A DNA stretch of 64,000 nt from positions 1 through 64,000 of the forward strand of contig JAJCXN010000012.1 of assembly GCA_029263415.1 (NCBI GenBank), written 5' to 3'. The position numbers were made by a program, and so were the translations under genes. Under the pieces are notes generated by a model. That model was not told the DNA's origin and did not search any database. It saw nothing but the letters and a program-made list of their open reading frames with translations. Below, one piece after another: positions 28,099 to 37,044 of this stretch; the first letter of the stretch is position 1, and every line of letters starts with the position of its first letter. The stretch comes from Acidobacteriota bacterium. GTDB taxonomy: Bacteria; Acidobacteriota; Thermoanaerobaculia; Multivoradales; Multivoraceae.

Positions 28099-29424
28099 AT
28101 GAAGGTCAACCGAAGGAAGTTCCTCTGTGGCTGCTCGGCAGCAATCGCTGCGACCTACGGCGCACGATTCGATTCAATGTCGTTCGGCATGCCAGGGACG
28201 GGCAACGACATTTTGGTTGTCGTGTCACTCCGAGGTGGCATGGACGGGCTAAATCTTGTGGTTCCACGAGCTGGCGCTGACCGGGGCTACTACGAGGCTC
28301 TGCGCAGCGAGCTGGTGATCCCAGCTGGCCAATTGCTCGACATCGGTAGCGCCTCGTTTGGACTGCATCCAGCGGCTATGGCTCTACAGGAAGTCTTCCA
28401 GGACGGTGGCCTGGGTATCGTCCAGGCAGCCGGTCTGGTGGATGTCAATCGCAGCCATTTTGAAGCGACCCGTGTGATGGAACTTGGCAACGGTACCGAC
28501 AGTGGGACCAACGGTTGGTTGACCCGCCATCTGGCGACCGCCTCAGGCATTCCGGTGGATGCGTTGATGCCTGCCTTGGCGGTCAGTAGCCAGGTTCCCC
28601 TGTCACTGCTGGGCGAGTACCGAACCGTGAACTTCAATTCGCCCAGCGATTTCAACATTGACATGGTGCACTGGAACTGGGGGGACAAACAGCTCGAAGC
28701 GCTAGAAAATGTGTTTGCAACCGGTGATAGCTGGATGCACACGGCCGGAGCTCAGTCAAAGATCGCCATGGATATCGTCGATGCGAGTCTGGGAGCAGGC
28801 ACCTCCTATACACCGGCAAATGGCGCGGTGTATCCGACCGCCAACGGGCAGTTGGGGGAGTACCTGGAGTACGTTGCACGGCTGGCAAAGTTGGACCTTG
28901 GGCTGCAAGTCGCGACGATCGAGTACGGCGGTTGGGACACTCACGAGTCGCAGGGTGCAGAGACCGGCTATTTCGCTGATCAGATTCTGCACCTGTCCGA
29001 AGCGCTCGGCGCCTTCTACAAAGATCTTGACGACAGTGCTAACGGTAACCCGCTAGCACGAACCACGGTAGTGGTGACCTCTGAGTTCGGCCGCGAAGTC
29101 AGGCAGAACGAAGATGGTGGCACCGAGCATGGATTTGGCAATCCGTTGATGGTGCTGGGAGGCCCAGTCAATGGTGGACTCTGGGGTACCTTCCCTGGGC
29201 TGCACGAAGATCAGCTCTTCGACGGCACCGATGTCGCGGTGACGACCGACTATCGTCGTGTGTTGACTGAGATCCTGACCAAGCGCCTGAACAATCAGCA
29301 GATCGATCAGGTCTTTCCCGGTTACACCGGCTACACCCCGATGGGGATCATGAATGGGCCGGAGATCTTTGCCGACGGATTTGAGGGTGGAGGCCTAGGG
29401 GCTTGGTCGAGCAGCACTGGCTAG
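28099..29424 (+). CDS. DUF1501 family exported protein with DGFE...AWS C-terminal tail
   Basis: 441 residues from the ATG at 28099. MKVNRRKFLCGCSAAIAATYG is a Tat signal (RRKFL) with a Cys pair near the cleavage region. The core is the sulfatase-like DUF1501 fold: DILVVVSLRGGMDGLNLVVP, TIEYGGWDTHESQG and VVVTSEFGREVRQN...GTEHGFGNP (metal-type Asp and His segments). The last about 19 residues, FADGFEGGGLGAWSSSTG, resemble the tail of the FG-GAP protein at 48092-49483 and may be a sorting tag. It forms an operon with DUF1800. Role unknown. Confidence 0.88.
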   Translation: MKVNRRKFLCGCSAAIAATYGARFDSMSFGMPGTGNDILVVVSLRGGMDGLNLVVPRAGADRGYYEALRSELVIPAGQLLDIGSASFGLHPAAMALQEVFQDGGLGIVQAAGLVDVNRSHFEATRVMELGNGTDSGTNGWLTRHLATASGIPVDALMPALAVSSQVPLSLLGEYRTVNFNSPSDFNIDMVHWNWGDKQLEALENVFATGDSWMHTAGAQSKIAMDIVDASLGAGTSYTPANGAVYPTANGQLGEYLEYVARLAKLDLGLQVATIEYGGWDTHESQGAETGYFADQILHLSEALGAFYKDLDDSANGNPLARTTVVVTSEFGREVRQNEDGGTEHGFGNPLMVLGGPVNGGLWGTFPGLHEDQLFDGTDVAVTTDYRRVLTEILTKRLNNQQIDQVFPGYTGYTPMGIMNGPEIFADGFEGGGLGAWSSSTG

Positions 29425-29460
29425 CAGTCTGTGATGAAACTCCCGCGCGGCTGAGTTCGA

Positions 29461-29480
29461 GCGCCCGTCCCACGGGGCGC
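29461..29480 (+). terminator. GC hairpin after the DUF1501 gene
   Basis: GCGCCC-GTCCCAC-GGGGCGC-type stem 37 bp after the stop, followed by GGGGGTTT. Strong stem but a poor U-tract, so either a weak intrinsic terminator or just an RNA-stabilising hairpin. The rest of 29425-29674 holds no gene. Confidence 0.35.
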
Positions 29481-29674
29481 GGGGGTTTCCGGCGCCTGGC
29501 GGTACCGGTGCGTAAGCCTCCCGTGGAATATCGCCCGCGGCGGTAGCGGCCCACCAGACCCCGCAGATCCCCGCGCTCAGCCGCACGAGAGTTTCACCAC
29601 AGGCTGCTGGAGTACTCGCTGAGTTTGCCAGCAGAGTTAGATACCCTGTCGGCTCCAACGAAGAGGAGTCGAAG

Positions 29675-30297
29675 ATGGTTGAGCAGTCAGAACACGCTGA
29701 TCGTGTGGTCAGGATTGGGGGTGCGAGTGCATTCATTACGGACTCGCCCGGTGCTGCTCGTCAGCTCCTAGACGGAGGCAACCTCGACTACCTGGTTTTC
29801 GACTTTCTGGCCGAGGTGACCATCGCAATCCTGGCCAAGGCGAAGGCCAAGAGGCCTGAAGCTGGGTACGCGGAGGAGTTTGTGTCGGTGGTGCTCTTCG
29901 ACGTCCTGGAGGACGCGCTGGCTCAAGGTGTGCGTATCGTTGCTAACGCCGGAGGGGTCAATCTGCCCGCATGCCGGCGAGCCGTCGAGGAACTTGCGGC
30001 GCGCAAGGGGCTATCGCTAAGGGTGGCGATCGTCGAAGGAGATGACCTACTCGGTCGCGTAGTTTCCGGAGACTTGGACTGCTCGGCTGTACGAGACATG
30101 GACTCTCGCGCAGCGTTGCCTGAGCGCCTGGTGAGTGCAAACGCGTACCTGGGTGCGCCTGCGATCGCGGCAGCGTTGGATGCGGGCGCAGACATTGTGA
30201 TCACCGGGCGTGTGGTCGACAGCGCGGTGACCTTGGGGCCGCTGATCCATGAGTTTGCTTGGTCCTTGGATGACTACGATCGCCTGGCCCAGGCTAG
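29675..30297 (+). pseudogene. AtuA-family (DUF1446) gene, 3' part lost at the insertion sequence
   Basis: The first 207 codons of an acyclic-terpene-utilisation AtuA-like protein, with GAGGAG before the ATG. Conserved parts: IRIGGASAF-type start (VRIGGASAFITDS), LDYLVFDFLAEVTIAIL, VANAGGVNLPACR and GADIVITGRVVDSAVTLGP. Full-length relatives are about 440-600 residues. At 30297 the frame runs into the IS end (LDPVQKLSKGWNWEV then stop). The sequence on the far side of the IS does not continue AtuA, so this is a true truncation rather than a simple disruption. Unlikely to be functional. Confidence 0.85.
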
Positions 30298-31993
30298 CCT
30301 AGATCCTGTCCAGAAACTCTCTAAGGGTTGGAACTGGGAGGTTTGAGCGTAGAAACGGGCTGATCATTTCGTTTCGTTAGCCGGTAGAATTGTAGTTATC
30401 AAGACAAACAATTCTAAGCATCGAAGCGAGGAGTCAGCCCGTGCGCAAATCATACCGGAGACAGCAGTCGATCGAAACGCCTTGGCTCGATCTGGAGCAT
30501 GCGATGGAGCTCCGGACGATCTCGGATCTGCTCGACAGTTCGCCTGAGATCTATGAGCTGGCCTGGGAAGATCTTCGGCGGGTGAGCGATCCTGGGACGG
30601 CAACCGGGGCGAAAGGTTTGACAGCAGAGCAACTAGTCCGAGTTCTGATCATCAAACAGATGAACGGTTTCAGCTATCGGGAGTTGGCGTTTCATCTTGC
30701 TGACTCTCGTACGTACCGAGCGTTTTGCAAGCTGAGTAGCTGCGCGACGACCCCGAGGAAATCCAGCTTAGCCGCTGGGATCAAGGCTCTGCAGGGAGAG
30801 ACTCTCGAGGCGATCAATCAGGTCATCATCGCGCGAGCTGTGCAGTTGGGAGTTGACAACGGAGAGAAGCTCCGAATTGACGCAACAGTGGTGGAATCAA
30901 ACATCCACCACCCGACCGACTCGGAGTTGCTATGGGACTGTGTACGAGTCTTGACCCGCCTGGTGAAGAGATCGCAGAGTCTGGTCGGCGCCACGATGGT
31001 GCCGGCGCCTGACCACACGCGGCGGGCGAAGAAACGTCGGCGAGAGATCAACAGCGCGCGTCGCAAAGCCCACAGGATCAAGCCTTACCGCGACCTCCTT
31101 TGGGTGACCGAGAAGGTGTGTGGCTATGCAGAGGTGGCGGTCACCGCTCTTAGTGATTCTAGAGATCCTCGTGCACTCGGTTTGGCAGAGAAGCTTGGGT
31201 GCTTCCTCGAACGCAGCGTTCGGGTGGTCGATCAAACTCGACGCAGGGTCTTGCATGGTGAGACGGTTCCTTCCTCGGAGAAGCTGGTCTCGATCTTCGA
31301 AGAACACACCGACATCATCCGCAAGGATGCCCGTGACACCTACTACGGGCACAAGATCTGTCTCACCGCTGGCTCGTCCTCCCTGATCTTCGATTGCCAG
31401 ATACTCGCTGGCAATCCCGCTGACTCCACGATCGCCGTTGAGACCATTCAACGCCACATCGAGAACCACGGAAAGGTGCCTCGCCAAGTCGCGTTGGATG
31501 GCGGATTCTCGTCGAAGGAGAATCTCCTCGACATCAAAGGCCAGGGTGTCGAGGACGTGGTGTTCGCCAAGGGCCGAGGCATCAAGGTTTCTGAGATGGC
31601 GAGGAGTATCTGGGTCTTTCGTAAGTTGCGCAACTTCCGTGCGGGCATTGAAGGAATCATCTCCTTTCTAAAGCGTGGCTTCGGACTAAGACGCTGTACC
31701 TGGAAATCTCTCAGCTCCTTCAACAGCTACGTCTGGAGCTCGATACTGACGGCCAATCTTCTGGTCACAGCTCGGCATCGCCTCACATCGACCTGACTCC
31801 TCTGCTGCTTTCCAGCGAGGTTCCACGCCACCATTGGTTGCGCACAGGGAAGACGCGTGAAGCCACTGCTATTCCAGCCATCCCTTGGAACAATTGACCT
31901 AGTGCGCGCCAAGAAACGCACGAAGTACCACCGAAGAGAGAATCGACCACCGTACGGAACTCCCAGAAGCGCCATTTCCGGACAGGATCTAGG
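30298..31993 (+). mobile_element. Insertion sequence, DDE type (ISNCY/IS5-like), 1,696 bp
   Basis: Terminal inverted repeats: the left end CCTAGATCCTGTCCAGAAA and the complement of the right end CCTAGATCCTGTCCGGAAA differ at one of 19 positions. Both ends are flanked by CTAG (30294-30297 and 31994-31997), either a 4-bp target duplication or the outermost part of the repeats; because CTAG is palindromic these cannot be told apart. One transposase gene fills the middle. An AGAATTGT/ACAATTCT inverted repeat (30386-30415) lies before it. Two unrelated broken genes abut the ends. Confidence 0.9.
30441..31796 (+). CDS. Transposase of the insertion sequence (DDE)
   Basis: 451 residues, GTG start with GAGGAG upstream. 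An N-terminal helical region (GLTAEQLVRVLIIKQMNGFSYRELAFHL) is followed by the DDE catalytic core: first Asp in LRIDATVVES, second in VALDGGFSS, and Glu in FRAGIEGIISFLKRGFG. The NIHHPTDSELLW and VRVLTRL segment is typical of transposases I associate with the ISNCY group or IS5 relatives; the exact family should be checked. The frame is intact, so the element may still move. Confidence 0.88.
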   Translation: MRKSYRRQQSIETPWLDLEHAMELRTISDLLDSSPEIYELAWEDLRRVSDPGTATGAKGLTAEQLVRVLIIKQMNGFSYRELAFHLADSRTYRAFCKLSSCATTPRKSSLAAGIKALQGETLEAINQVIIARAVQLGVDNGEKLRIDATVVESNIHHPTDSELLWDCVRVLTRLVKRSQSLVGATMVPAPDHTRRAKKRRREINSARRKAHRIKPYRDLLWVTEKVCGYAEVAVTALSDSRDPRALGLAEKLGCFLERSVRVVDQTRRRVLHGETVPSSEKLVSIFEEHTDIIRKDARDTYYGHKICLTAGSSSLIFDCQILAGNPADSTIAVETIQRHIENHGKVPRQVALDGGFSSKENLLDIKGQGVEDVVFAKGRGIKVSEMARSIWVFRKLRNFRAGIEGIISFLKRGFGLRRCTWKSLSSFNSYVWSSILTANLLVTARHRLTST

Positions 31994-32139
31994 CTAGTGG
32001 CTCCTTCGACGCCACCAACGCTCGGGCCGTCGTCCACGACTCGGTCTTGTGGCTTCTGTGGTGCGCAACCGGACATTGCCCAGGGCACGACGGAAGTGGC
32101 GGCGCTGGCTGCAAGGAACTTGCGGCGATCAATCGTCAT
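31994..32139 (-). pseudogene. 5' fragment of a Tat-exported lipoprotein gene, cut by the insertion sequence
   Basis: The ATG at 32139 has AAGGAAAAG upstream. The first about 48 codons read MTIDRRKFLAASAATSVVPW then AMSGCAPQ: a twin-arginine motif and a lipobox-like Cys. At 31994 the frame enters the IS right end and runs to a stop at 31783 with IS-encoded residues. What follows the signal in the intact gene is unknown. It faces the truncated AtuA gene across the IS and follows the alpha/beta-hydrolase gene (94 bp) on the same strand. Confidence 0.75.
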
Positions 32140-32185
32140 TGTGCTTTTCCTTTTGTGCGGTACTGAGTGGTGCTGAGTAGTGCTG

Positions 32186-32222
32186 CGGCCTGAGGGCATT
32201 TGGAGGTCAAGACCTCAGGCCG
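32186..32222. repeat. 10-bp perfect inverted repeat
   Basis: CGGCCTGAGG (32186-32195) and CCTCAGGCCG (32213-32222) with a 17-nt spacer. Inside it, GAGGTC-AA-GACCTC forms a second nested or alternative palindrome. It lies 12 bp after the stop of the hydrolase gene (minus strand) and before the truncated Tat gene. There is no U-tract, so it may be an operator or RNA processing element rather than a terminator. Confidence 0.6.
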
Positions 32223-32233
32223 TGTCTTCCACT

Positions 32234-33745
32234 CTAACGTTGCGCTGGTGCTTCCTGTCTTGGTAACCGTTCTAAGCGCAGCCCTGTTGCCGTGCGGTTC
32301 GCGAAGCCCTTCCAGTAGGTGTGGCTCGCAGTTGGTGTGCCCTCGTCATCCATTGACCACGGTCCGTCTGCGGACCGTGGGGTTAGCTCCAGATAGCTGA
32401 CCATTGCTTCGTCACCCTTCAGTTCTTTGCCGAAGTACGCGGTGGCAAAGTGCTGCGCCACGTTGTTCATCCGAACGGTGTCCCATACCGCGTCGGCGTA
32501 GTGGCCGAAGGTTGCGGGATGCTCACCGTGGGCTACGCGTGACTCAGTTGGCGCTGGCATCGGAGCTGCGGCGTTGTGATTCGCGTTGTCGAAGGTGAGC
32601 AGATGGCGCTCGACGTTGATGGCCTGTTCAAAGAGCGCTCGCACGCCGCCTTCGTATCCGGAAACGTCGTCGGCACTGCCCGCAACGAACAGGATCGGAA
32701 CCTTCACTCCAGCGAGGCCAGCTTGGTCCCAAAAACCCACCGTCATTCCCCACGGTGCGAAGGCGACAATCGCTTTGATCCGGTCATCAAAGCGCTGAGT
32801 GAATTCAGGCGCACCGTCGCGGTGCATGGCCAACGCGTTGCGTGGCGCACCGCGATCGACGGCCTCCTGAGTGATCCCAGCGCCGGCGGTGATCATCGCG
32901 CCGTAGCCGCCCATGGAGTAGCCGACTAAGCCTGCGGTGTCGGCGTCGGCCAGGTTGTTGAGGAATTCGCCTGGTGTTTGGGAGAGACGAGCGATCTCGT
33001 CGAGAACAAACCGTTGATCCAAAGGTCGGTTCACTAGCGTGCTGGAAAAGGCAGCTCTGGTTCGGTAGGTCGAGTCGGTGTGATCGATTGAGGCAACGAC
33101 GTAACCCTTGGTGGCTAGGTTCTCGGCCAAGTGACTGAGCAAGAACCGATTGCCTGGGAATCCATGAGAGATCAAGATGACGGGATAAGGCGCTTCGCTC
33201 ATCGCTGGTGCGGCATCTCGAACCGCTTGGCCGTGGATCTCAACCGCGGTGGCGCCGTCGCGCAGGAACACCTTATAGGGAGCTGGTTCGCCACCCGGCA
33301 TCGCGGGATACCAGACTTCAACGATCAACGATCGGTCCGCTCGTGGGAGATCCTCGTCCTTGGCGGCTCTTGCTTGCGCCACGGCTTCATCTTGCTCGGC
33401 GTTGTTCTGTTCCGCTCCGTCTTGTTCCGCCCCGCTCTGAGCGGCAGCTTGGTTCTGAGCGGCAGTTTCGATCGCAAGCAAGTCGATCTGATCGGGATTC
33501 ACCAACTCGAGGGTGCGCACGCCGATGTCGTGTTTGCCAAACGCTGCGAGTTCCGGTGCGTCAGGTCGAATCCGATCGACTCGGTTCGTAGGGGCTGCAA
33601 CAGTAACCGTGGTCGCTGGCTCGCAACCCAATGCGGTCAACGAGGCAAGGGCCAGCGCGGCGACGGTGAGACCCCTGAGTGCTACGGAGCTTCGTTGTTC
33701 GCAGGTGGCTGAAGAGGGAAGTACACCCTTGGAGGTTGGAATCAT
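32234..33745 (-). CDS. Alpha/beta-hydrolase lipoprotein (PAF-acetylhydrolase / dienelactone-hydrolase-like)
   Basis: 503 residues. An N-terminal signal ends in the lipobox LTALGC, so it is probably membrane-anchored. LISHGFPGNRF is the oxyanion region, VGYSMGGYGA the nucleophile elbow, VAGSADDVSGYE holds the acid and FDNANHNAAAP the His. Between the signal and the catalytic domain is an Ala/Gln/Glu-rich, repeat-like linker (about residues 90-120) encoded by short imperfect DNA repeats near 33390-33475. It overlaps the stop of the large Asp-box gene by 4 bp (ATGA), so the two are co-translated. Confidence 0.87.
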   Translation of the reverse strand: MIPTSKGVLPSSATCEQRSSVALRGLTVAALALASLTALGCEPATTVTVAAPTNRVDRIRPDAPELAAFGKHDIGVRTLELVNPDQIDLLAIETAAQNQAAAQSGAEQDGAEQNNAEQDEAVAQARAAKDEDLPRADRSLIVEVWYPAMPGGEPAPYKVFLRDGATAVEIHGQAVRDAAPAMSEAPYPVILISHGFPGNRFLLSHLAENLATKGYVVASIDHTDSTYRTRAAFSSTLVNRPLDQRFVLDEIARLSQTPGEFLNNLADADTAGLVGYSMGGYGAMITAGAGITQEAVDRGAPRNALAMHRDGAPEFTQRFDDRIKAIVAFAPWGMTVGFWDQAGLAGVKVPILFVAGSADDVSGYEGGVRALFEQAINVERHLLTFDNANHNAAAPMPAPTESRVAHGEHPATFGHYADAVWDTVRMNNVAQHFATAYFGKELKGDEAMVSYLELTPRSADGPWSMDDEGTPTASHTYWKGFANRTATGLRLERLPRQEAPAQR

Positions 33746-36700
33746 TGCTCAGGACCCGCGTCGTCGTCTGACTTGGTTTCGAGAGACGCCTTCCCGGCTG
33801 ATTCGAGCGCGGTGTTGATCCGGGCAAGCGGAGCTCCGAGCGCCTCTTCGAGTTGGCTGAGGTGACTTTCCAGTTCCTGCGAGAGTTCGTCGTACACCTG
33901 ATACGCCGCGTCAGTGGGCTTAGCGTCACCCTGTTCGACGCTGCGTCTCAGTGATGACAGGCGATTGTTCAGTCGGATTGGAAAGTTGAGCGGGTCCTGG
34001 CCACTCTGATTCTTGACCTGGTAAAGAGCCTCTTCAATGGTCCCGATCGACTCTTCCAGAGACTGGATGTCGGTCGAGAGCTCGTCGTTAGCCGAGCTCA
34101 GATCAAGCTGCTCAAGCTGAGCTCGAATCGCACGGATCTCGATCACAGCTTCGTTGGCTCGACTGGTCTGATTGCGAATCTTCTGCGCCAAGTCGAACTG
34201 CTCGAGCAGGTCCTCTTGGGTGACGCCCTTGTAGTTCGGGTCGATCACGATGTCGAATGGAACTGTGATCGTTTGGTCGCCCGCTGTGATGCGCGCTAGG
34301 TACTGTCCAGGCGGCGCTTTGGGTCCACGTGCGCCGCTCGCGTTCCAAATGATGATGCCGTCGAATTGGGTTGGTCCGGGATAGCGCAGATTCCACTCGA
34401 ACCGATTGAGCCCCGCATGGACCGTTGGTGGCGGCGGTGGTGGTCGCCGGAACGAGTTCTGGTTGGCGGCCGGCTGGTCCTCATCCTCTTTCTTGCCGGT
34501 GAAACTGACGACCAGTTCGTCTTCGGTGCCTTGGCCGGTGCTGCGCAGAATGTCGACGGTGACCTCGTCTTGCTCTTCTCCAAGAAAGTACTGCACGGCC
34601 GCATTGCCGAGTCCGCGGATTGCAGGTGAGGTCTTGAACACCGTCAGCGGGGCTTGGTAGACCTCGCGGCTGAGTGCTCGCAACGGCTCGATGTCATCGA
34701 GGATCCAGAATCCTCGACCGTGGGTTCCCAGTACCACGTCTGATCCTTGGAGAACGAGGTCGCGGATGGGCGTATCAGGCAGTTCGAGCTGGAGTGATTG
34801 CCATCGATCTCCAGCGTCGAAGGAAACATACACGCCGTGTTCGGTTCCCGCGAACAGCAGGCCCGCCCGTTGAGCGTCTTCGCGTACCGCCCTGGCGAAG
34901 TGGCCTTCGGCGATTCCTGAGATGATTTTGGTCCACGTCTTGCCGTAGTCGCGCGTGCGCCAGACGTAGGGTGAACGATCATCAACCTGATAGCGATTGC
35001 CGGCAACGAAGGCTGTTCCTGGTGAGTGTGGCGACTCTTCAATAGTGCTCACTCGGGTGTACTTCGGCATGTCGGGCGGGGTGATGTTCTGCCAGTTCTT
35101 GCCGCCGTCACGCGTGACGTGCACCAGCCCGTCGTCGGAGCCCGCCCAGATAGTGTCCTCGTTGTGCATCGACGGCTCGAGCGCAAACACCGTGGCGTAG
35201 ATCTCGGGACCATTCATGTCCATGGTGATCACACCACCTGTCTTGCCCAGGGTTTCGGGGTCGGCCAATGTTAGGTCTTCGCTGATGCGTTTCCAGCTCT
35301 GGCCGTCATCTGTTGACTTCCACACATGCTGCGAGCTGGTGAACAGAGCGTTGGAGTTGAGCGGCGAGAAGATGATGGGGAAGGTCCACTGCCAGCGCTC
35401 GGGCAAGGCGCTGGCCGGCTCGCCGGAGAAGAAGCGTGGGTAGACTTGGATGTCACGCTGTTGACCGTTGCTGCGGTCGTAGCGTGTGAGCAAGGCGCCT
35501 TGCGACCCCGCGTAAAAGAGATCCTTGTTGGTTGGGTGTTGGGTGATGTAGCCGCTCTCTCCACCGCCGACCGCGTAGTACCAGCCGTGGCCCGGACCGC
35601 GCGCTTGGCGGTGTCCCCAGCCGTCGCTGGGCATGCACAGGGTGCTGTTGTCTTGCTGCGCTCCGCACACGTGGTACGGCACATCGCTGGTGGTGGTCAC
35701 ATGGTAAAACTGGGTGGTGACGAAGTCCTGTTCGGTCCAAGTGTCGCCGCCGTTAACCGAGACGTTGCCACCGCCGTCGTTCGAATTGCACATGCGTGAA
35801 GGATCGTTGGGATCGATCCAAAGGTCGTGTTGGTCGCCGTGCGGCGGCCGGATCCTGATGTCGAAGGTCTCGCCGCCATCGGTGGATTTGTACATGCCGG
35901 TGTTGAGACCGTAGACGGTGTCGCGATCGAGCGGGTCGGCGTAGATACGGGTGTAGTAGAAGTTGCGCTGGCGAAGTTTGCGTTCATCGTTGGTCTTCTC
36001 CCACGTTGCGCCGCCATTGTCGGACCGGAAGACGCCACCCTCCGCTGCTTCCACCATGGCGTAGACACGTAGTGGGTCGACCGGTGATACCGCCACGCCG
36101 ATCTTGCCGAGCGGACCTTCTGGCATTCCTGGGTTGGCGGATAACTCGTACCAAGTGTCGCCGCCGTTGTCTGACTTGTAGAGCCCGGACTCGGGACCGC
36201 CGCCCCACATCTTCCAGGACTTGCGATAGACCTGCCAAAGCGAGGCGTACAGCACCTCAGGGTTGCGCCGATCGATGATGAGGTCAGCGGCGCCAGCCTT
36301 GGGACTCGTATAGAGCACCTTCTCCCAGTGGTTGCCGCCGTCTTTGGAACGAAAGATGCCGCGCTCTTCGTTGTCTCCATAGGGATGGCCGAGCGCGGCA
36401 ACGTAGACGATGTCGGGGTTGTCAGGGTGGATGCGGATTCTCGAGATCGCTTGGGTTTCACCAAGGCCCAGATAGCGCCACGTTTCGCCGCCGTCGGTCG
36501 ACTTGTAAACGCCATCGCCTTGGGTGATCGAACCGCGCAGCTGGGTCTCGCCCATGCCGATGTAGACCACGTCTGGGTTGGTCTCCGCGACCGCCACCGC
36601 GCCCACCGAGCTGGAGGTGACCTGCCCATCCGTCACCGGAAACCAGGTGGTGCCACTGTCTGTGGTTTTCCACAACCCGCCACCGGTGGCGCCAAAGTAG

Positions 36701-36939
36701 TACTCGTGTTTGCGCCCAGGGCTCCCCATGCAGCTCAGCGATCGGCCGCCGCGTTGAGGGCCGATGTTGCGCCACTCAAGCCCTTGAAAGAGATCGCGGT
36801 CGATCGTCAGTTCGCTGCCATCGCCCGGTTGCGCTAAGGCTGTTGGAAGCAAGGCTAGATTGCAGGCCACAAGGCTCGCAATGAGCATGAAAGTTCTGCT
36901 GAGCAGAACTCGAGTCGATGAGCGCGGAAGGTGTCTCAT
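33742..36939 (-). CDS. Exported sortilin/VPS10-like beta-propeller protein with 11 Asp-boxes
   Basis: 1,065 residues from the ATG at 36939 (GGAGG upstream). The frame stays open to 37482, but that extension would hide the signal peptide (FMLIASLVACNLALLPTALAQ). Asp-boxes repeat along the first about 800 residues: TTDSGTTW, STDGGETW, SKDGGNHW, SDNGGDTW, SDNGGATW, STDGGETF, SVNGGDTW, STDDGQSW, TRDGGKNW, TRDYGKTW and SFDAGDRW. This suits the double propeller or 10-blade fold of WD40/YVTN/BNR-like exported proteins. The C-terminus has a Fn-type strand region and long coiled-coils. Function unknown; surface binding or polymer processing is plausible. Confidence 0.87.
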   Translation of the reverse strand: MRHLPRSSTRVLLSRTFMLIASLVACNLALLPTALAQPGDGSELTIDRDLFQGLEWRNIGPQRGGRSLSCMGSPGRKHEYYFGATGGGLWKTTDSGTTWFPVTDGQVTSSSVGAVAVAETNPDVVYIGMGETQLRGSITQGDGVYKSTDGGETWRYLGLGETQAISRIRIHPDNPDIVYVAALGHPYGDNEERGIFRSKDGGNHWEKVLYTSPKAGAADLIIDRRNPEVLYASLWQVYRKSWKMWGGGPESGLYKSDNGGDTWYELSANPGMPEGPLGKIGVAVSPVDPLRVYAMVEAAEGGVFRSDNGGATWEKTNDERKLRQRNFYYTRIYADPLDRDTVYGLNTGMYKSTDGGETFDIRIRPPHGDQHDLWIDPNDPSRMCNSNDGGGNVSVNGGDTWTEQDFVTTQFYHVTTTSDVPYHVCGAQQDNSTLCMPSDGWGHRQARGPGHGWYYAVGGGESGYITQHPTNKDLFYAGSQGALLTRYDRSNGQQRDIQVYPRFFSGEPASALPERWQWTFPIIFSPLNSNALFTSSQHVWKSTDDGQSWKRISEDLTLADPETLGKTGGVITMDMNGPEIYATVFALEPSMHNEDTIWAGSDDGLVHVTRDGGKNWQNITPPDMPKYTRVSTIEESPHSPGTAFVAGNRYQVDDRSPYVWRTRDYGKTWTKIISGIAEGHFARAVREDAQRAGLLFAGTEHGVYVSFDAGDRWQSLQLELPDTPIRDLVLQGSDVVLGTHGRGFWILDDIEPLRALSREVYQAPLTVFKTSPAIRGLGNAAVQYFLGEEQDEVTVDILRSTGQGTEDELVVSFTGKKEDEDQPAANQNSFRRPPPPPPTVHAGLNRFEWNLRYPGPTQFDGIIIWNASGARGPKAPPGQYLARITAGDQTITVPFDIVIDPNYKGVTQEDLLEQFDLAQKIRNQTSRANEAVIEIRAIRAQLEQLDLSSANDELSTDIQSLEESIGTIEEALYQVKNQSGQDPLNFPIRLNNRLSSLRRSVEQGDAKPTDAAYQVYDELSQELESHLSQLEEALGAPLARINTALESAGKASLETKSDDDAGPEQ

Positions 36940-37044
36940 GTTGAGCCTCCAATTCTTGCGTGTGTGGGATGAGTCTACTTGGACCAAGTTGCGTTGTATC
37001 CTGAATGCTAGAGACCCACCGATCAGAACCAAGTAGGAGTTGAG

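Noticed and set aside
35697-36629. 310-codon open frame inside the sortilin-like gene
   Set aside because: Arg/Ser/Thr-rich translation with no motif; it is an alternative frame of the Asp-box repeats on the same strand.
36977-36989. ACTTGG-A-CCAAGT palindrome between the sortilin-like and DinB genes as a regulator site
   Set aside because: Single, short and without a matching regulator in the window; too weak to list as a feature.
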